From Oryzomonas sp. (lineage in GTDB: Bacteria; Desulfobacterota; Desulfuromonadia; Geobacterales; Pseudopelobacteraceae), in contig JARLHN010000004.1 in the NCBI GenBank assembly GCA_031292255.1, forward strand, positions 1 through 53,571: 53,571 bases of DNA. The letters run 5' to 3'. Every line of letters begins with the position of its first letter. The first letter of the stretch is position 1. Shown here piece by piece: positions 44,939 to 53,458 of this stretch. The position numbers and the translations under genes were made by a program. Below the pieces are notes generated by a model, which was not told the DNA's origin, ran no database searches, and saw nothing but the letters and a program-made list of their open reading frames with translations.

Positions 44939-46000
44939 TTGAAAAGTGAATGCAAAATATGCGGCTTTCCAATGTCGAATCTATTTAGGCTGAATAACAG
45001 CATAAAAACCCAGACTGTTTGCAAAACATTACAGGAGGCCCAACAGGTTCCAGTCGTTGGTATGAATGTCCAGTATTGCAGCCGCTGTGACTTCTATCAG
45101 ATCGATTCCGTGGATTTTGACCATTATGATGATGAAGAATATTATCTCACGACAGAGATCAGCGAGACCCAGCGATCCTATCAGCAATGGTTTCTTGAGC
45201 ATGTTGAACAGTATCTTGCTTCCCCTGTAGCCGAAATAGGGCCGGGTGACGGTTTTTTGGGAAAGCTGCTGGCTCCTCGTTATGATTATGTTGGATATGA
45301 ACCGGCTCGTAAGAGTTTTGATGAGTGCAGGAGAAAGAATTTACAGGTAATTAATGGCAATTTCACCGGATCTTCCAAGAAGTATTCGGCAATCATCGGC
45401 AGGCAGGTGTTGGAGCACATAGAAGATTTACAGAAATTTCTGCATGATGTTCTGTCATCTTTAACCGAAGACGGCGTGGCGATATTTGAGGTGCCAAACA
45501 TAGACAAGGCGAGAAAGAATAACCGTATTGTAGATTTTTGTCCGGAGCATGTGAACTACTTTACCCTGTCGTCCCTTGCCCTATTGTTCGCCGCAAATGG
45601 ATTTTCCCCGTGTGAGATCATAAAAACATACAATGATGAATACCTTTTAATAATAGCATGCAGGCATCCGCAATTCAGCCTTGTCCACTCAAGCGTAGAT
45701 TTCAGCTCCATGGTCTTTTGGGGGGCAGGATCTCGTGGAGTCAGCCTCTGCCATGCCATTGGCGCTAAACCGCGATATTTCGTCGATACGGACTGCAACA
45801 AGTTTGGTAAATATATTCCTTCCACAACGGTTGAAATTAAAGCGCCGGCGTTCTTGTATGAAGATTCTTCATGCGAGGCAGTGGTTATTACGTCCATTTT
45901 TTATTTTGAGGAAGTGCTTCAAACTCTTCAGGCCAATGGCTACAAAGGGAAAATTTATCGATTGAACGAAAGGAATGAACTGGTCCTGTGCAATATCTAA
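44939..46000 (+). CDS. Three-domain sugar C-methyltransferase-like protein
   Basis: A 353-residue SAM-dependent enzyme with the architecture of nucleotide-sugar C-methyltransferases of the TylC3 kind. It has an N-terminal zinc-binding domain (CKICGF near 5 and YCSRCDF near 46), a central SAM domain with motif I AEIGPGDGFLG and RQVLEHIEDLQKFL, and a C-terminal domain with VFWGAGSRGVSL and FVDTDCNKFGKYIP. It starts with TTG, supported by GGAGA six bases upstream. Its end overlaps the transketolase subunit by 13 bases. Base composition is more AT-rich than rfbFGH. By context it may methylate a CDP-keto-dideoxyhexose, or the family fold may have been recruited for another step. Confidence 0.8.
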   Translation: MKSECKICGFPMSNLFRLNNSIKTQTVCKTLQEAQQVPVVGMNVQYCSRCDFYQIDSVDFDHYDDEEYYLTTEISETQRSYQQWFLEHVEQYLASPVAEIGPGDGFLGKLLAPRYDYVGYEPARKSFDECRRKNLQVINGNFTGSSKKYSAIIGRQVLEHIEDLQKFLHDVLSSLTEDGVAIFEVPNIDKARKNNRIVDFCPEHVNYFTLSSLALLFAANGFSPCEIIKTYNDEYLLIIACRHPQFSLVHSSVDFSSMVFWGAGSRGVSLCHAIGAKPRYFVDTDCNKFGKYIPSTTVEIKAPAFLYEDSSCEAVVITSIFYFEEVLQTLQANGYKGKIYRLNERNELVLCNI

Positions 46001-46779
46001 AAAACATTAAAAAATCAATACTTCATATGGCTCATTACTCCAAAGCTTCACATGTTGGGAGCTGCCTTTCCATTGCGGAAATCCTGTATACCCTCTATTT
46101 CAGGATTCTGCGGGTCGATCCGGGCAATCCGAACTTGGCTAACCGCGATATTTTCATCCTGAGCAAGGGCCATGGTAGTGCCGCCCTCTATGCTACGCTG
46201 GCCGAACGGGGCTTTTATCCGAAGGCGTATCTTGATAAGTACTACATTGATGGCGGGTTGCTGCCAGGGCATCTGGACAAAGAAGCGGTGCCGGGTGTTG
46301 AAGTTTCGAGCGGTTCTTTAGGACACGGCCTGTCCATAGGTATCGGGATGGCAATTGCCAGGCGGACGGCGCTTGATTCGGGCAGAGTTTTCGTCTTGCT
46401 TGGAGATGGAGAGTGCAACGAAGGGTCGGTGTGGGAGGCCGCCATGCTGGCTGGAACCCTAAAACTGGAAAACCTCACGGCAATAGTGGATTTCAACAAA
46501 CTCCAGAGTTTCGGCAAGACCAATGAGGTAATCGACCAGAGGAACATGGCGGCGCGCTGGGCGGCTTTTGGTTGGGATGCTCATGACGTCGAAGGTCATG
46601 ACGTTGCCGCCCTTGAACAGGTTTTTTCCGCACCCCAGCAAGGCCCAAAGATGATAGTTGCTCACACTGTAAAGGGCAAGAGCGTTTCGTTCATGGAGGA
46701 CAGGCTGGAATGGCATTACAAATCACCCAACGACGAGCAATATGTTCAGGCAATCAAGGAACTGGAGGGTAAGAAATGA
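45988..46779 (+). CDS. Transketolase-like protein, N-terminal (TPP-binding) subunit
   Basis: A 263-residue protein equal to the first third of transketolase. It has a HxxxxSHVGSCLSIAEILYTLYF start, LSKGHGSAALYA with catalytic-type His, GSLGHGLSIGIGMAIA, and the thiamine-diphosphate motif GDGECNEGSVWEAAML ending in DFNKLQSFG. The start is GTG inside the end of the methyltransferase gene, and it overlaps the C-terminal subunit by 4 bases (ATGA). Split transketolases occur in archaea and in some sugar clusters. Its place in an rfbFGH operon suggests transfer of a two-carbon ketol unit to a nucleotide sugar rather than pentose-phosphate metabolism. Confidence 0.88.
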   Translation: MQYLKNIKKSILHMAHYSKASHVGSCLSIAEILYTLYFRILRVDPGNPNLANRDIFILSKGHGSAALYATLAERGFYPKAYLDKYYIDGGLLPGHLDKEAVPGVEVSSGSLGHGLSIGIGMAIARRTALDSGRVFVLLGDGECNEGSVWEAAMLAGTLKLENLTAIVDFNKLQSFGKTNEVIDQRNMAARWAAFGWDAHDVEGHDVAALEQVFSAPQQGPKMIVAHTVKGKSVSFMEDRLEWHYKSPNDEQYVQAIKELEGKK

Positions 46780-47687
46780 GAAACACATTCGTAGATTGCC
46801 TGATCAAGCGGGCCCGTTATGACGACCGTATCTTCCTGATAACCCCGGATGTGGGGTTTTCGGTGCTGGAGAGGTTTGCGGATGAGTTTCCTGATCGATA
46901 CCTCAATGTCGGCATTGCCGAGCAAAATGCGGTAGGTGTTGCCGCTGGTTTGGCCCTGTCTGGAAAGCGTCCCTATGTGTACAGCATGGTGCCGTTTGTG
47001 ACCATGCGCTGTTTCGAGCAGGTGCGCGTTGATGTCGCCTATATGAAGACGAATGTCGTGCTGGCGGGCATAGGTGGTGGCCTGACCTATGGCCCGGCAG
47101 GCGCGACCCATCACGCCATTGAAGATATTGCAATCATGAGGGCGCTGCCGAACATGACAATCTGCGCACCCGGCGATCCCATTGAGGCTCGGGCGCTTAT
47201 GGAGCAGAGTTTTGATCACGATGGCCCCATCTATATAAGGCTCGGCAGAAACGGGGAACCGGCCATTCACGGTCCTGACGTCAAAATTGAAATAGGCTCT
47301 TCTGTCAAGATTGCCGATGGAGACGATCTGGCTTTGATCACAACAGGAAACACCCTGGAACTTGCCAGTCGCGTGATTCAAGCCATGCAGGACCGGGGCC
47401 GCAAGGCAACACTGATCTCGATGCCGACGATCAAGCCATTTGACTGCGATGTAATCATTTCGCTGTTGGACAGGGGGATGCCGATTGTTACCCTGGAGGA
47501 GCATACGGTTATTGGCGGATTGGGAAGTGCCGTCGCGGAAATCATAGCGGAGTATGGCAAAGGGGTTAAATTCAGACGTATTGGGCTTCCGGACGAGTAC
47601 AGTCATACCGTTGGCAGCCAGGAATATTTGCGGAATCATTTTGGCCTGAACCTTGAAAGGATTCTTGAAATTATTGGAGGGATTTGA
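46776..47687 (+). CDS. Transketolase-like protein, C-terminal subunit
   Basis: A 303-residue partner of the upstream subunit, containing the pyrimidine-binding and C-terminal domains. LNVGIAEQNAVGVAAGLALSG carries the Glu that activates thiamine diphosphate; PYVYSMVPFVTMRCFEQVR, AGATHHAIEDIAIMRALPN and VTLEEHTVIGGLGSAVAEI are family blocks. Together with the upstream gene it would form an alpha2-beta2 enzyme with the cofactor at the interface. The next gene begins two bases after its stop. It resembles 1-deoxyxylulose-5-phosphate synthase and transketolase halves; the substrate is unknown. Confidence 0.88.
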   Translation: MRNTFVDCLIKRARYDDRIFLITPDVGFSVLERFADEFPDRYLNVGIAEQNAVGVAAGLALSGKRPYVYSMVPFVTMRCFEQVRVDVAYMKTNVVLAGIGGGLTYGPAGATHHAIEDIAIMRALPNMTICAPGDPIEARALMEQSFDHDGPIYIRLGRNGEPAIHGPDVKIEIGSSVKIADGDDLALITTGNTLELASRVIQAMQDRGRKATLISMPTIKPFDCDVIISLLDRGMPIVTLEEHTVIGGLGSAVAEIIAEYGKGVKFRRIGLPDEYSHTVGSQEYLRNHFGLNLERILEIIGGI

Positions 47688-47688
47688 C

Positions 47689-48627
47689 ATGCCGCCCGTG
47701 CGCATTGCCATTCTTGGCGCCACCAGTCATATCGCAAAGGGGCTCATCGCGGCCTGGGCGGGGCGCGAGGAAAGAGAATTGGTTCTCTACGCCCGTTCTC
47801 CAGATCGCGTGCGGGAGTTTATTTCGCTCATCGGCTGCAAAGATCCGGTCATCCTGCCTGTTGAGGACTTTGGCCGCATACGGTGCGATGTGATTGTCAA
47901 TTGCATCGGGATAGCCGACCCAGGCAAACTCAGCAATGAAATGGCAACAATTTTTACCCTGACAGAGACATGGGACCGCCGGGTGATGGATTATGTTTCC
48001 ACCTGCCCTGATGCGCTTTACATCAATCTGAGCAGCGGCGCAATATATGGAAGCGAGTTCAGCCAACCGGTGAATGAAGCCTCACCTGCCGTTTTTCCAG
48101 TGAACGCCATGACGGCATCCGAATTTTACGGGATTGCCAAATTGCACGCCGAGGCACGGCACCGCGCCGCATCCGGACTGAACATCGTTGACCTGCGAAT
48201 TTTTAGCTATTTCAGCAGGTTTATCGACCCCGCAACCCGCTTTCTGATGACCGACATCATATTGGCTCTGAAAAGTGGAAACGAAATGCTCACAACGACC
48301 AATAATATCGTCCGGGACTACGTAAACCCCGATGATCTGGTATCGCTTATGGATCTGCTGGTAGCGCGAAAAAGCTTGAATGGGGTTTACGATGTATATA
48401 GTCGTAAGCCGGTAACAAAGTTTGAGATACTTGAGAGCTTCGCCGCGGATTTCGGGCTCCATTTTCGTGTAATCGAAGATGCTAAACCTGTTACAGCCAC
48501 AGGTACAAAAGATCATTATTATTCTCTCAATTACCGTGCGGCGGAACTTGGTTATCAGCCGCGTCATAGTTCCCTTGACTCTCTTCGCCGTGAAACCATA
48601 TTTTTGCAGCAGGGCTTTCAGCAATGA
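47689..48627 (+). CDS. NAD-dependent epimerase/reductase (SDR) of the CDP-sugar operon
   Basis: A 312-residue extended short-chain dehydrogenase with Rossmann motif AILGATSHIAKGLI, NCIGIADPGK, catalytic-type Ser in INLSSGAIYG and YGIAK as the Tyr-Lys pair, plus RDYVNPDDLVSLMDLL. The frame extends upstream to 47653, but the ATG at 47689 with GGAGG eight bases before it lies right after the transketolase stop. It probably reduces a keto group on the sugar or on a side chain added by the transketolase pair (inference). It is the last gene of the tightly packed rfbF-to-SDR operon. Confidence 0.85.
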   Translation: MPPVRIAILGATSHIAKGLIAAWAGREERELVLYARSPDRVREFISLIGCKDPVILPVEDFGRIRCDVIVNCIGIADPGKLSNEMATIFTLTETWDRRVMDYVSTCPDALYINLSSGAIYGSEFSQPVNEASPAVFPVNAMTASEFYGIAKLHAEARHRAASGLNIVDLRIFSYFSRFIDPATRFLMTDIILALKSGNEMLTTTNNIVRDYVNPDDLVSLMDLLVARKSLNGVYDVYSRKPVTKFEILESFAADFGLHFRVIEDAKPVTATGTKDHYYSLNYRAAELGYQPRHSSLDSLRRETIFLQQGFQQ

Positions 48628-48731
48628 GACTGGCAACGCTTTGATTGGGGTATTCGAAAATCATTCAGGAAGAATCCGTTGTTCGACAATGCCATTAAAA
48701 TTCCTGCCTGCTTGGATTGGATAATGGCGAT

Positions 48732-48839
48732 GTCGTTACGATCAAGCTTAAGCGGATAGATGAACTTACCGGGAACTTAGTGGTTTTTGCGCAACAGCAG
48801 GCAGGATTTTTTATTGCTGCTACCATGCAGAAGATGTCG
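48732..48839 (+). pseudogene. Decayed duplicate of the winged-helix gene's 3' end
   Basis: These 108 bases align with 40527-40634, the end of the winged-helix gene and the first bases after its stop. Blocks such as AGATGAACTTAC, AACAGCAGGCA and TACCATG are shared, with single-base indels (CGCGGG to CCGGG; one extra T) that break the frame, and the stop TAG has become AAG. The match beyond the stop codon indicates DNA-level duplication. The rest of the gap 48628-48878 shows no gene. Confidence 0.65.
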
Positions 48840-48878
48840 AATGCCAGGACATCGATAACTTAATCAAAAGGCAACCTA

Positions 48879-50459
48879 ATGAAAATACTTCTTGTATCGA
48901 TAAAATCTGATATGTTTCCTGTCGGAATGGCCTATATTTCGGCAGCAATTAAAGCATCGAACCATGAAGTCGATTGCTTTGTTTATGATAATTATCAGGA
49001 TTTTATTAATAGGCTCGATACAGAAAAGTATGATTTTGTGGCAACTGGTGGACTCTCATCACAATACAAAATAATTAAAAACATATCCGATATTGCATGT
49101 GGCAAAAATATAAAATTAATTATAGGTGGTGGAATAATAACTTCGGAACCGGAGCTTATGAGCAGAGCTTTAAAAGCTGATTATTCTGTTATAGGTGAGG
49201 GTGAGATAACAATAGTCGAGCTGTTGGATTGTATTGAGAATGGTTCAGACATCTCTACGGTTGATGGTATTGGGTATTTTGATGAAGATAAATATATTAT
49301 TAATTCCAATAGAGCGGCAAATTCAGATCTTGATTTACTACCATATCCTGATTATCAAAGTTTCGGATACGAAGACGCGCTAAATGCAGCCAGATCTTCT
49401 GATATTTATTATTTTGACTTGTTTGATCATCCTAGAGAATACCCAATAGTCACATCCAGATCATGTCCGTTTAAATGCACTTTTTGCTATCATCCTCTCG
49501 GCGATACATACAGACAGAGATCTATTGATTCCGTTATGGATGAACTTAAAATAGTAATTCCTAAATTTAGGATCAACATCATATCTATATACGATGAATT
49601 GTTTTCACATGATGAGAAAAGAGTTGACGACTTTTGTTCACAACTTACCAGTTATCTATCAACAATACCATGGGAAGTAAAATGGTTTTGCCAGATGAAA
49701 GCATCTGGTTTGAAATCTGAAATGCTCGATAAAATGAAAAATTCAGGCTGTTACATGGTAAGTTATGGATTTGAAAGTTACAGCCCAACAATATTGAAGA
49801 GCATGAAAAAAGGTATTACCCCGCAACAAATAGACAATGCAATTAACGTTACATTGGATAAAAACATTTCAATACAAGCCAACTTTATTTTTGGAGACAG
49901 GCTTGAAACAATGGAGACCGCGCTAGAAACTCTTAATTATTGGAAAACTCGTCCCGAAGCCGGCATTCTCCTAGGGTTTATCATCCCATGCCCAAATAGC
50001 GAAATTTATCAATATTGCATTGAAAAGGGCATAATTAAGGATAGATTCGACTTTATCGTAAATCATATGTTCGACATTGTTAATATTACATCGATGAGCA
50101 ATTCAGACTTTATTGAGTTAAAAGAATTAGTCAACAGCCATTCGGTGAGTTATGGTGTCACATCGATACCACGTAAAGTGACAGAATCTTGTGTGATTGT
50201 TAAGTGTCCGCATTGTAGCGAGACTATAACATATGGTAACTATGTTATAGATACATCTAACTTCTACAGGATGATATATTGCAGAAAATGCAGGAAAAGA
50301 TTTTTCATCCTCAATAGGTTGGAAAAAATAAAAAGAGTTTTATTTCTCAACCATATAGAAAAAATAAAACAATACTTGAAGCCTATTACAAGGCATCGCC
50401 TTGTTTTAAAACTTAGAAAGACAGTTTCGACAGCACTATTTAAGCCTAATAAACATTAA
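48879..50459 (+). CDS. B12-binding-domain radical SAM protein
   Basis: A 526-residue enzyme with an N-terminal cobalamin-binding-like Rossmann domain (about 1-130, PVGMAYISAAIKASNHEVDCF, VIGEGEITIVELL). The radical SAM domain has the [4Fe-4S] motif C196-x3-C200-x2-C203 (CPFKCTFCYH). The C-terminal tail contains a zinc-ribbon-like pair C443/C446 (CPHC) and C468/C471 (CRKC), then a basic end. The first domain lacks a clear DxHxxG motif, as in many members. Related enzymes methylate or rearrange unreactive carbons in lipid and sugar pathways; the product here is unknown. The gene is strikingly AT-rich compared with its neighbours, a sign of transfer. The following 50460-50706 gap is AT-rich and empty. 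Confidence 0.85.
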   Translation: MKILLVSIKSDMFPVGMAYISAAIKASNHEVDCFVYDNYQDFINRLDTEKYDFVATGGLSSQYKIIKNISDIACGKNIKLIIGGGIITSEPELMSRALKADYSVIGEGEITIVELLDCIENGSDISTVDGIGYFDEDKYIINSNRAANSDLDLLPYPDYQSFGYEDALNAARSSDIYYFDLFDHPREYPIVTSRSCPFKCTFCYHPLGDTYRQRSIDSVMDELKIVIPKFRINIISIYDELFSHDEKRVDDFCSQLTSYLSTIPWEVKWFCQMKASGLKSEMLDKMKNSGCYMVSYGFESYSPTILKSMKKGITPQQIDNAINVTLDKNISIQANFIFGDRLETMETALETLNYWKTRPEAGILLGFIIPCPNSEIYQYCIEKGIIKDRFDFIVNHMFDIVNITSMSNSDFIELKELVNSHSVSYGVTSIPRKVTESCVIVKCPHCSETITYGNYVIDTSNFYRMIYCRKCRKRFFILNRLEKIKRVLFLNHIEKIKQYLKPITRHRLVLKLRKTVSTALFKPNKH

Positions 50460-50706
50460 CTATCTAAATGACTTCAAAACCATCCCCTCCTTTAATAACA
50501 TATGATTTATTTGGATATGATTTTGCGCTTAAAATATCCCGGCTTCTAGGAATGGGAGCTGAGAGAGTCAGCTTTCGTATACCTTCACCACGTACATATT
50601 GATTGAGTTTGCTTAACATTTGTAGGCTCAACCCATTAGTTTTTTAGATTTTTAACTATTAAAGAATGAAGTATACATTAACCTCTCGATGAGGAGTTCA
50701 GAAATT

Positions 50707-51891
50707 ATGAGTATAGACAGTAAAATTAAAAATGGTTTGAAAAGACTGATAAGATTCAATAACAACAGGCTGTCAATGAATCTCTTATTTGATTTAAAAA
50801 ATAGAGAGTTTGCATTTGATAGCAACAATAATACCACCGAATGGGTCGATAAGGCATTTGCGCCAAGAAAAACCAGATTAACCGAAGACACTACAATATT
50901 AAATCGCATCTATGAAGCATACAATAAGGCAAAAGAAATACAGAAAACAGCAAAGTCACATTATCAAGTAAGCAATGAATGGCTACCTATTTATAACTCC
51001 AGTTTAAAAGAAGTAATGGCAGCCTTTGAGAAAAAGGACCTTGAAAAACTAGGCATACTTTATCAAAATTTCATGCGGAATCAGTGTAGTGCGGGATTGG
51101 TCGGACTGCCTGTCGATATGGACAAATGTTACTTCAGCGGCAAGATCAGCAATAAAGATAAAAAATTATATCTCTATGATAGCTTGAATAGGTTTTGGTT
51201 GTGGAAAAATTTATCCAGTAAAGCGTTCGATATACAATCGCTGGATTCTCCGGATATCGGCAATCCGTTTGGTTACTATATCGACGGGCATTTTATAAAA
51301 ACTGGTTCAGATTATCAGCATTATTATGCTGCTGCAATTGATAGATTGACAAAGAGTGATGAACATCGCGTTATTGTAGAATTGGGTGGTGGATACGGCG
51401 GAATGGCGTACTATTTAATTCGTGATTGTAAGAGATCAACTTACATAGATTTTGATTTGCCAGAAAATTTGGCACTGACTACCTACTATTTACTTAATGC
51501 ATTTCCAGATAAAAAAATATTGTTATTTGGCGAAGAAGACTTAAGTGATTGCAAATTAACCGATTATGATATTGTACTTATGCCAAATTATGAAATAGAT
51601 AAAATGACAGATCTTTGCTCTGATTTGGTATTTAATTCATATAGTTTGGCAGAAATGTCTCACGAAACAATATCCAATTATGTTGCTGTTTTTAACAGGA
51701 TTGCCAAAAACTATATTTTTCACGTGAACCATACTCGTAATTCTCTCGTGTCGGCAGACGATTTTGGCATAGATCAGGATAAATTCGATTTGATTTACAA
51801 AATACCGGCACTATGGAATGCAGGTAGAAACCTTTACATGGACGAGTATGAGTATTTGTATAAGCGCAGTGAATGTGAGAAAAAATATTGA
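50707..51891 (+). CDS. Putative sugar O-methyltransferase
   Basis: A 394-residue protein of the putative sugar O-methyltransferase type found in surface-polysaccharide clusters. The SAM site is in IVELGGGYGGMAYYLI, followed by YIDFDLPENLALTTYYLLNAFP and VFNSYSLAEMSHETISNYV, which are typical of that family. The N-terminal 200 residues are helical and specific to it. The ATG at 50707 has GAGGAG ten bases upstream; an in-frame ATG at 50689 precedes that ribosome site and is rejected. Like the previous gene it is AT-rich. The flippase gene begins right after the stop. Confidence 0.75.
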   Translation: MSIDSKIKNGLKRLIRFNNNRLSMNLLFDLKNREFAFDSNNNTTEWVDKAFAPRKTRLTEDTTILNRIYEAYNKAKEIQKTAKSHYQVSNEWLPIYNSSLKEVMAAFEKKDLEKLGILYQNFMRNQCSAGLVGLPVDMDKCYFSGKISNKDKKLYLYDSLNRFWLWKNLSSKAFDIQSLDSPDIGNPFGYYIDGHFIKTGSDYQHYYAAAIDRLTKSDEHRVIVELGGGYGGMAYYLIRDCKRSTYIDFDLPENLALTTYYLLNAFPDKKILLFGEEDLSDCKLTDYDIVLMPNYEIDKMTDLCSDLVFNSYSLAEMSHETISNYVAVFNRIAKNYIFHVNHTRNSLVSADDFGIDQDKFDLIYKIPALWNAGRNLYMDEYEYLYKRSECEKKY

Positions 51892-51893
51892 AT

Positions 51894-53285
51894 ATGACGC
51901 TGCTGGTTAAATTGCTCAGATTAGCAGGAGTTGACCGTGCCGTAGGTTATGGCGTGCTTGCACGATTATGGCAGGTTGTGGCGGGACCTGTTTCCATGAT
52001 TGTCATTGCCACGAATCTCTCTCGTGAACAACAAGGCTTCTATTTCACTTTTAACAGTATTGTTGCGTTACAGTTGTTTTTTGAATTGGGCCTGACCGGT
52101 GTGATCTCTACTTTTGTCAGCCATGAATTTGTTGACCTCGCTTGGGAGAATCGCGGCCGTATTAGCGGCGATTCCAGATCGCTTCAAAGACTGGAGGACA
52201 TCCTCGCCAAGGCGACCCTCTGGTTCTTCGTTGCCTCGATTCTTTTATTCGTTGTTCTGGTTCCGACGGGCTTGTTGTTTTTTGGCCAGGCGAAGCATAC
52301 AGGTGTTGATTTTTCCTGGAGGCTTCCCTGGATACTGGTGGTTGCAGGTACGTCTTGCAACCTCATGGTTACCCCTTTCTTTTCTGTTCTGATGGGGAGC
52401 GGTGACGTCGCCAACGTTAACAAACGAGAGATGTTGGGGGCTATAGTGGGGCCAATACTGTCATGGACGGTGCTGTTGCTCCATGGCGGACTTTTTGCGG
52501 CACCGGCGGTCGCTTTCGGCAATATGCTGGTATCCTGGCTGTACCTGGCCCGGCAGAAACCGGAACTGTTGAAAAAAGCCTGGGACTGCGTAAAAAATAT
52601 ACGTCGGGAGAAACATCAGGAGGCGCGGGTTTCGTGGAGGGGGGAAATATGGCCCCTGCAATGGAAGATCGCGTTGTCATGGATGTCAGGTTACTTCCTG
52701 TTTCAATTGTTCAATCCGATACTCTTTCATTACCATGGGCCGGTTGTGGCGGGTCAGATGGGGATGACCCTCAGTGCAACCAATGCGCTCATTGGGGTAT
52801 GCATAACCTGGATAAGCGCGAAAGGCCCTGAATTCGGAAAGCTGATCGCTCAACGGGAGTGGCGGCGGCTCGATGAATTGTTTAACAGGGTTTTACTGCA
52901 AACGTCGGTAATTTCCGTTATTGGAGCTCTCGGCGGATGGAGCATCATATGGTTTTTGCAAGGACATTACAAAATTGGTGCACGCTTTATTCCGGCGTCT
53001 GACGCAGCATTTTTGCTGGCTGCGGTTTGTATAGTAGTAATTGTTTTCGGACTCGCCACCTACCTGCGAGCGCATAAGCAGGAGCCATTTATGGTCTTGT
53101 CGATAAGTAGCGCTCTGATTCAGGGAAGCGCGATATGGGTAACGGGGAAATACTTTTCAAGCCGTGGAGTGTCGATGGCGTATTTTGCCGTCAGTCTATT
53201 CTTTGTATTGCCTTATGCCGTCATTGTTTGGCGACGATGCCGCAGGATGTGGCATTCAGAGGGTACGGGAGTACTTACTAAATGA
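51894..53285 (+). CDS. Wzx-like polysaccharide flippase
   Basis: A 463-residue multi-span membrane protein with about twelve hydrophobic segments. It begins with a short amphipathic stretch and VAGPVSMIVIATNLSREQQG, a feature of the MATE/PST exporter superfamily to which O-antigen flippases belong. It would move lipid-linked sugar repeat units across the inner membrane. The frame also offers a TTG at 51888 overlapping the upstream stop (TTGA); the ATG at 51894 is preferred. GC content returns to the level of the rfb genes. It overlaps the next gene by 4 bases (ATGA). Confidence 0.75.
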   Translation: MTLLVKLLRLAGVDRAVGYGVLARLWQVVAGPVSMIVIATNLSREQQGFYFTFNSIVALQLFFELGLTGVISTFVSHEFVDLAWENRGRISGDSRSLQRLEDILAKATLWFFVASILLFVVLVPTGLLFFGQAKHTGVDFSWRLPWILVVAGTSCNLMVTPFFSVLMGSGDVANVNKREMLGAIVGPILSWTVLLLHGGLFAAPAVAFGNMLVSWLYLARQKPELLKKAWDCVKNIRREKHQEARVSWRGEIWPLQWKIALSWMSGYFLFQLFNPILFHYHGPVVAGQMGMTLSATNALIGVCITWISAKGPEFGKLIAQREWRRLDELFNRVLLQTSVISVIGALGGWSIIWFLQGHYKIGARFIPASDAAFLLAAVCIVVIVFGLATYLRAHKQEPFMVLSISSALIQGSAIWVTGKYFSSRGVSMAYFAVSLFFVLPYAVIVWRRCRRMWHSEGTGVLTK

Positions 53286-53458
53286 CTATTCCGCCGCAAG
53301 ATAAAACGAACGGGTTTCTTTTGACCATAGCAATACCGACTTATAATAGGTCAAAATATCTTGATTGTTGCCTCAAACATATTTATAAACAGTGGATACA
53401 TTACAAAGAGCTAGTAGAAATAATTGTTTCAAATCACTACTGTCCGGTTAATAGTTGA
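53282..53458 (+). pseudogene. Glycosyltransferase family 2 gene cut off by an IS element
   Basis: An ATG overlapping the flippase stop begins LLTIAIPTYNRSKYLDCCL, the N-terminal nucleotide-sugar-binding strand and loop of GT2 glycosyltransferases, continuing to VEIIVSNH. At about 53438 the sequence changes to that of an insertion sequence and a stop follows after a few codons. Only about 52 residues of the roughly 250-300 expected remain here, so this copy is disrupted; the rest may lie beyond the IS. Confidence 0.75.
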
